Shown here in pieces: positions 62,185 through 64,000 of a stretch of 64,000 nucleotides of DNA. The notes beneath the pieces were generated by a model that was not told the origin of the DNA, ran no database searches, and saw only the letters and a list, made by a program, of their open reading frames with translations. This DNA comes from Azospirillum brasilense (GTDB lineage: Bacteria > Pseudomonadota > Alphaproteobacteria > Azospirillales > Azospirillaceae): NCBI RefSeq assembly GCF_008365405.1, contig NZ_QOKV01000004.1:186001-250000 (forward strand). Direction: 5' to 3'. The stretch's first letter is position 1. Every line of letters begins with the position of its first letter. The translations under genes and the position numbers were made by a program.

Positions 62185-63144
62185 GTGCGCACGCGTTCCA
62201 CCACCGCCTTCCGCGCCCTGGCGCTGCGGCTGATCCTGGCCACGGCGACGATGTGGTTCGCCCCGGACACCGCCTTGGCGCAAAGCCCCGTCGCCATCGG
62301 CGCGCCGCTGACCGGCGAGGTGGTGCTGAACCGCGACATCGAGGTGCGCATCGGCCCCAACGCCGACGCCCGGATCATCCAGACCCTGCCGCGCGGCAAG
62401 GCGCTGAACGCGCTGGGCACGCCGCGCGGCACCAGCTGGACGGAGGTCGCCATCGGCGGCCAGCCCATCGGCTATGTGCCCTCCGACTCGCTGGACCCGG
62501 CGCTGATGGTGTCGCGCTCGATCACCGCCGCCATGGGGGCCACCGCCGCCGGCGCCAACGCCGGCGGATCGCCCCCCTCGACCGGCAAGCCGCCGGTCAT
62601 CCACCGCAGCGCCGCCGTGGTGCCGCGCAGCGCCTGGGAGATCGCCGCCCAGGTGCCGGCCCAGGGCTATGTCGTCGCGGCGGATGCCATCAAGGCGACG
62701 GAGATCCTCGACAACAAGAAGCGGCGCAGCTTCACCCTGCGCAAGGGCGACGTGGTCAGCCTGATCGACTCCGCGAACGGGCGGGTGACGCTGGGCATGC
62801 CCGGCCGGACTCGCGCGGTCGCCACGGCGGAGGGGCTGATCGGGGTGGTCGCCCCCTACCCGCTGCCCGGCATGCCGCCGATCGAGCCGGGGGCGCTGTT
62901 CGCCGCGCGGCTCGGCGAATATGTCAGCCACGCCGAGGGGCTGCGCGCCTGGCAGGAGTTCACCTACGGCCCAGGGACGGCCTACCGCGACCTGCCGCCG
63001 ATGGTCTGGCCGGTCTTCCGCGGCGCCCGCACCACCTACCAGATGGGCGTCGGTCCCTTCACCCGGACCCAGGTGGACAATGTCTGCGGCGCGCTGGCCC
63101 AGCGCTCCATGGACTGCTGGGTGATCGAGCTGGAAACCTTCTGA
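62185..63144 (+). CDS. Secreted SH3-domain protein with SPOR-like C-terminus
   Basis: This 319-residue exported protein has a signal peptide (about 1-34, ending TALA). A bacterial SH3-type domain (about 42-95) has VLNRDIEVRIGPNADARIIQTL. A central low-complexity linker follows, and the C-terminal 60 residues contain TRTQVDNVCGALAQRSMDCWVIEL, a SPOR-like peptidoglycan-binding fold. It probably acts on or at the cell wall. The GTG at 62185 is chosen by the signal peptide; the frame is open upstream. A terminator follows. Confidence 0.7.
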   Translation: MRTRSTTAFRALALRLILATATMWFAPDTALAQSPVAIGAPLTGEVVLNRDIEVRIGPNADARIIQTLPRGKALNALGTPRGTSWTEVAIGGQPIGYVPSDSLDPALMVSRSITAAMGATAAGANAGGSPPSTGKPPVIHRSAAVVPRSAWEIAAQVPAQGYVVAADAIKATEILDNKKRRSFTLRKGDVVSLIDSANGRVTLGMPGRTRAVATAEGLIGVVAPYPLPGMPPIEPGALFAARLGEYVSHAEGLRAWQEFTYGPGTAYRDLPPMVWPVFRGARTTYQMGVGPFTRTQVDNVCGALAQRSMDCWVIELETF

Positions 63145-63182
63145 TCCCCACGCCGCTTTCCACCAAGCGGAACAGTCCCTGC

Positions 63183-63208
63183 GCTCAATGCAAATTATTG
63201 AGCTTTTT
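63183..63208 (+). terminator. Rho-independent terminator after the SH3-domain gene
   Basis: A 7-bp stem GCTCAAT/ATTGAGC (63183-63189 with 63197-63203) is followed by TTTTT. Confidence 0.7.
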
Positions 63209-63301
63209 CGTCGAAAATGCATCGATCGTGGCGGTAGGCGGGCGCGGGCACGCCGTGTTAATCTTTCTTACCCCCTGCCCGCTCCGCCCCAGGCTTTGCC
63301 C

Positions 63302-64000
63302 ATGACCGACTCCGACGACGAGTTCCTCTTTCTGGACGACCAGGACGGCGACGGCAACGGCGAAACCGGGTCGCCGGCCACCGGGAACCGGTGGAAGATG
63401 ATGATCGTGGACGACGAGCCGGAGGTGCACTCCATCACCAAGCTCGTCCTGGCCGATTTCGCCTACAAGGGCCGCTCCGCCCAGTTCATCTCCGCCTATT
63501 CCGCCGCGGAGGCGCGGACGATCCTGGAGCGGGAGGAGGACATCGCCATCATCCTGCTGGACGTGGTGATGGAAACCGACGACGCCGGGCTGCAGCTCGT
63601 CCACCACATCCGGGAGGAGCTGAAGAACCGCCACGTCCGCATCATCCTGCGCACCGGCCAGCCCGGCCAGGCGCCGGAGCGCGCGGTGATCCTCGACTAC
63701 GACATCAACGACTACAAGGCCAAGACGCAGCTCACCGCCCAGCAGCTGTTCACCACCACGGTCGCCGCCCTGCGGTCCTACGAGGACATCATGGCGATCG
63801 AGATGAATCGGCGCGGGCTGGAGAAGATCATCGAGGCGTCGTCGTCGCTGTTCCAGGCCCGCTCGATGAAGCTGTTCGCCGCCGGCGTGCTGACGCAGCT
63901 GTCAGGCATCCTCGGCGTCGGGCCGGACGCCATCCTGTGCGTGCAGCGCGGTCCGGTCATCAGCGGCGCGGCGGACGGGCTGTATGTCCTGGCCGGGTCC
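63302..64000 (+). CDS. DUF3369 response regulator, N-terminal part, cut by window edge
   Basis: This is a signalling protein whose first 233 codons are in the window. A receiver domain (about 33-160) has the acidic MIVDDEPEVH and the phosphoacceptor in IILLDVVMETDDAG (D about 86). The following region with YEDIMAIEMNRRGLEKIIEASSSLF is the DUF3369 domain. In known members, a GGDEF, HD-GYP or histidine kinase domain follows; none is visible, so its output cannot be told. The acidic N-terminus (DSDDEFLFLDDQDGD) is characteristic of this family. Confidence 0.88.
   Translation, partial: MTDSDDEFLFLDDQDGDGNGETGSPATGNRWKMMIVDDEPEVHSITKLVLADFAYKGRSAQFISAYSAAEARTILEREEDIAIILLDVVMETDDAGLQLVHHIREELKNRHVRIILRTGQPGQAPERAVILDYDINDYKAKTQLTAQQLFTTTVAALRSYEDIMAIEMNRRGLEKIIEASSSLFQARSMKLFAAGVLTQLSGILGVGPDAILCVQRGPVISGAADGLYVLAGS

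Overview
The window is a GC-rich (mostly G or C at third codon positions), gene-dense piece of an alphaproteobacterial chromosome. The best fit is Rhodospirillales, and Azospirillum in particular: it carries the alphaproteobacterial forms of AddA and AddB, an RpoE-ChrR pair, LysR/DUF1127 pairing, a stand-alone amtB, FkbM-type sugar genes and many GC-rich palindromic intergenic repeats. I saw no insertion sequence, prophage or CRISPR array. Species-level assignment is inference.

Layout from left to right. 1-5.2 kb: the 5' part of a type II NADH dehydrogenase, a sensor kinase/response regulator pair divergent from a Spy/CpxP-like periplasmic protein with GTTAC repeats between them, a thioredoxin-reductase-like ferredoxin-NADP reductase, and a small unknown gene. 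5.2-14.8 kb: tsaE-amgK-murU (tRNA t6A modification and cell-wall sugar recycling), addB-addA (double-strand break repair) and trxA. 15-19 kb: a GcvA-like LysR regulator with a DUF1127 gene, a low-molecular-weight tyrosine phosphatase, a Sir2 deacylase, a uracil-DNA glycosylase-like protein, a zincin and phhB. 19-22.5 kb, minus strand: modD and corA, with corA closing a tightly overlapped yggT-DUF167-folD-corA operon. 22.7 kb: tRNA-Ala(CGC). 23-27.3 kb: a DMT transporter with a histidine-rich tail, then a hisP-argT-hisQ-hisM type amino-acid ABC transporter. 27.5-31 kb: two tandem AspT/YidE-like transporters of identical length.

31.3-39.5 kb: the complete cytochrome c maturation set ccmA, B, C, D, E, F, G, H and I, split between ccmB and ccmC by an antisense VapBC-type toxin-antitoxin pair. 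39.6-43.2 kb: a DMT transporter, a YkvA-like protein, a rhodanese, a VOC protein and a second toxin-antitoxin pair of the Xre/RES type. 43.2-48.6 kb: argG, two small membrane proteins, rlmN, an IalB-like secreted protein, and rpoE-chrR preceded by a good match to the RpoE promoter. 48.6-56.5 kb: a SpoU-type RNA methylase, an asparaginase-II-like protein with a His-rich N-terminus, a SAM methyltransferase, amtB, and glgC-glgA for glycogen synthesis. 56.5-64 kb: a glycosyltransferase-FkbM fusion, lepA, a glycine-zipper lipoprotein, a tiny gene divergent from a second LysR regulator, an SH3-domain secreted protein, and the 5' part of a DUF3369 response regulator.

Most of the window is housekeeping. 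The points most worth a second look are regulatory: paired GTTAC boxes at 2.7 kb, an RpoE-type promoter at 47.1 kb, two T-N11-A LysR boxes next to very small genes, an orphan intrinsic terminator upstream of ccmA that could mark a small RNA, a hairpin that covers the glgA ribosome-binding site, and an 11-bp tandem repeat in the hisQ leader. I did not find a clear, wholly new multi-gene system.
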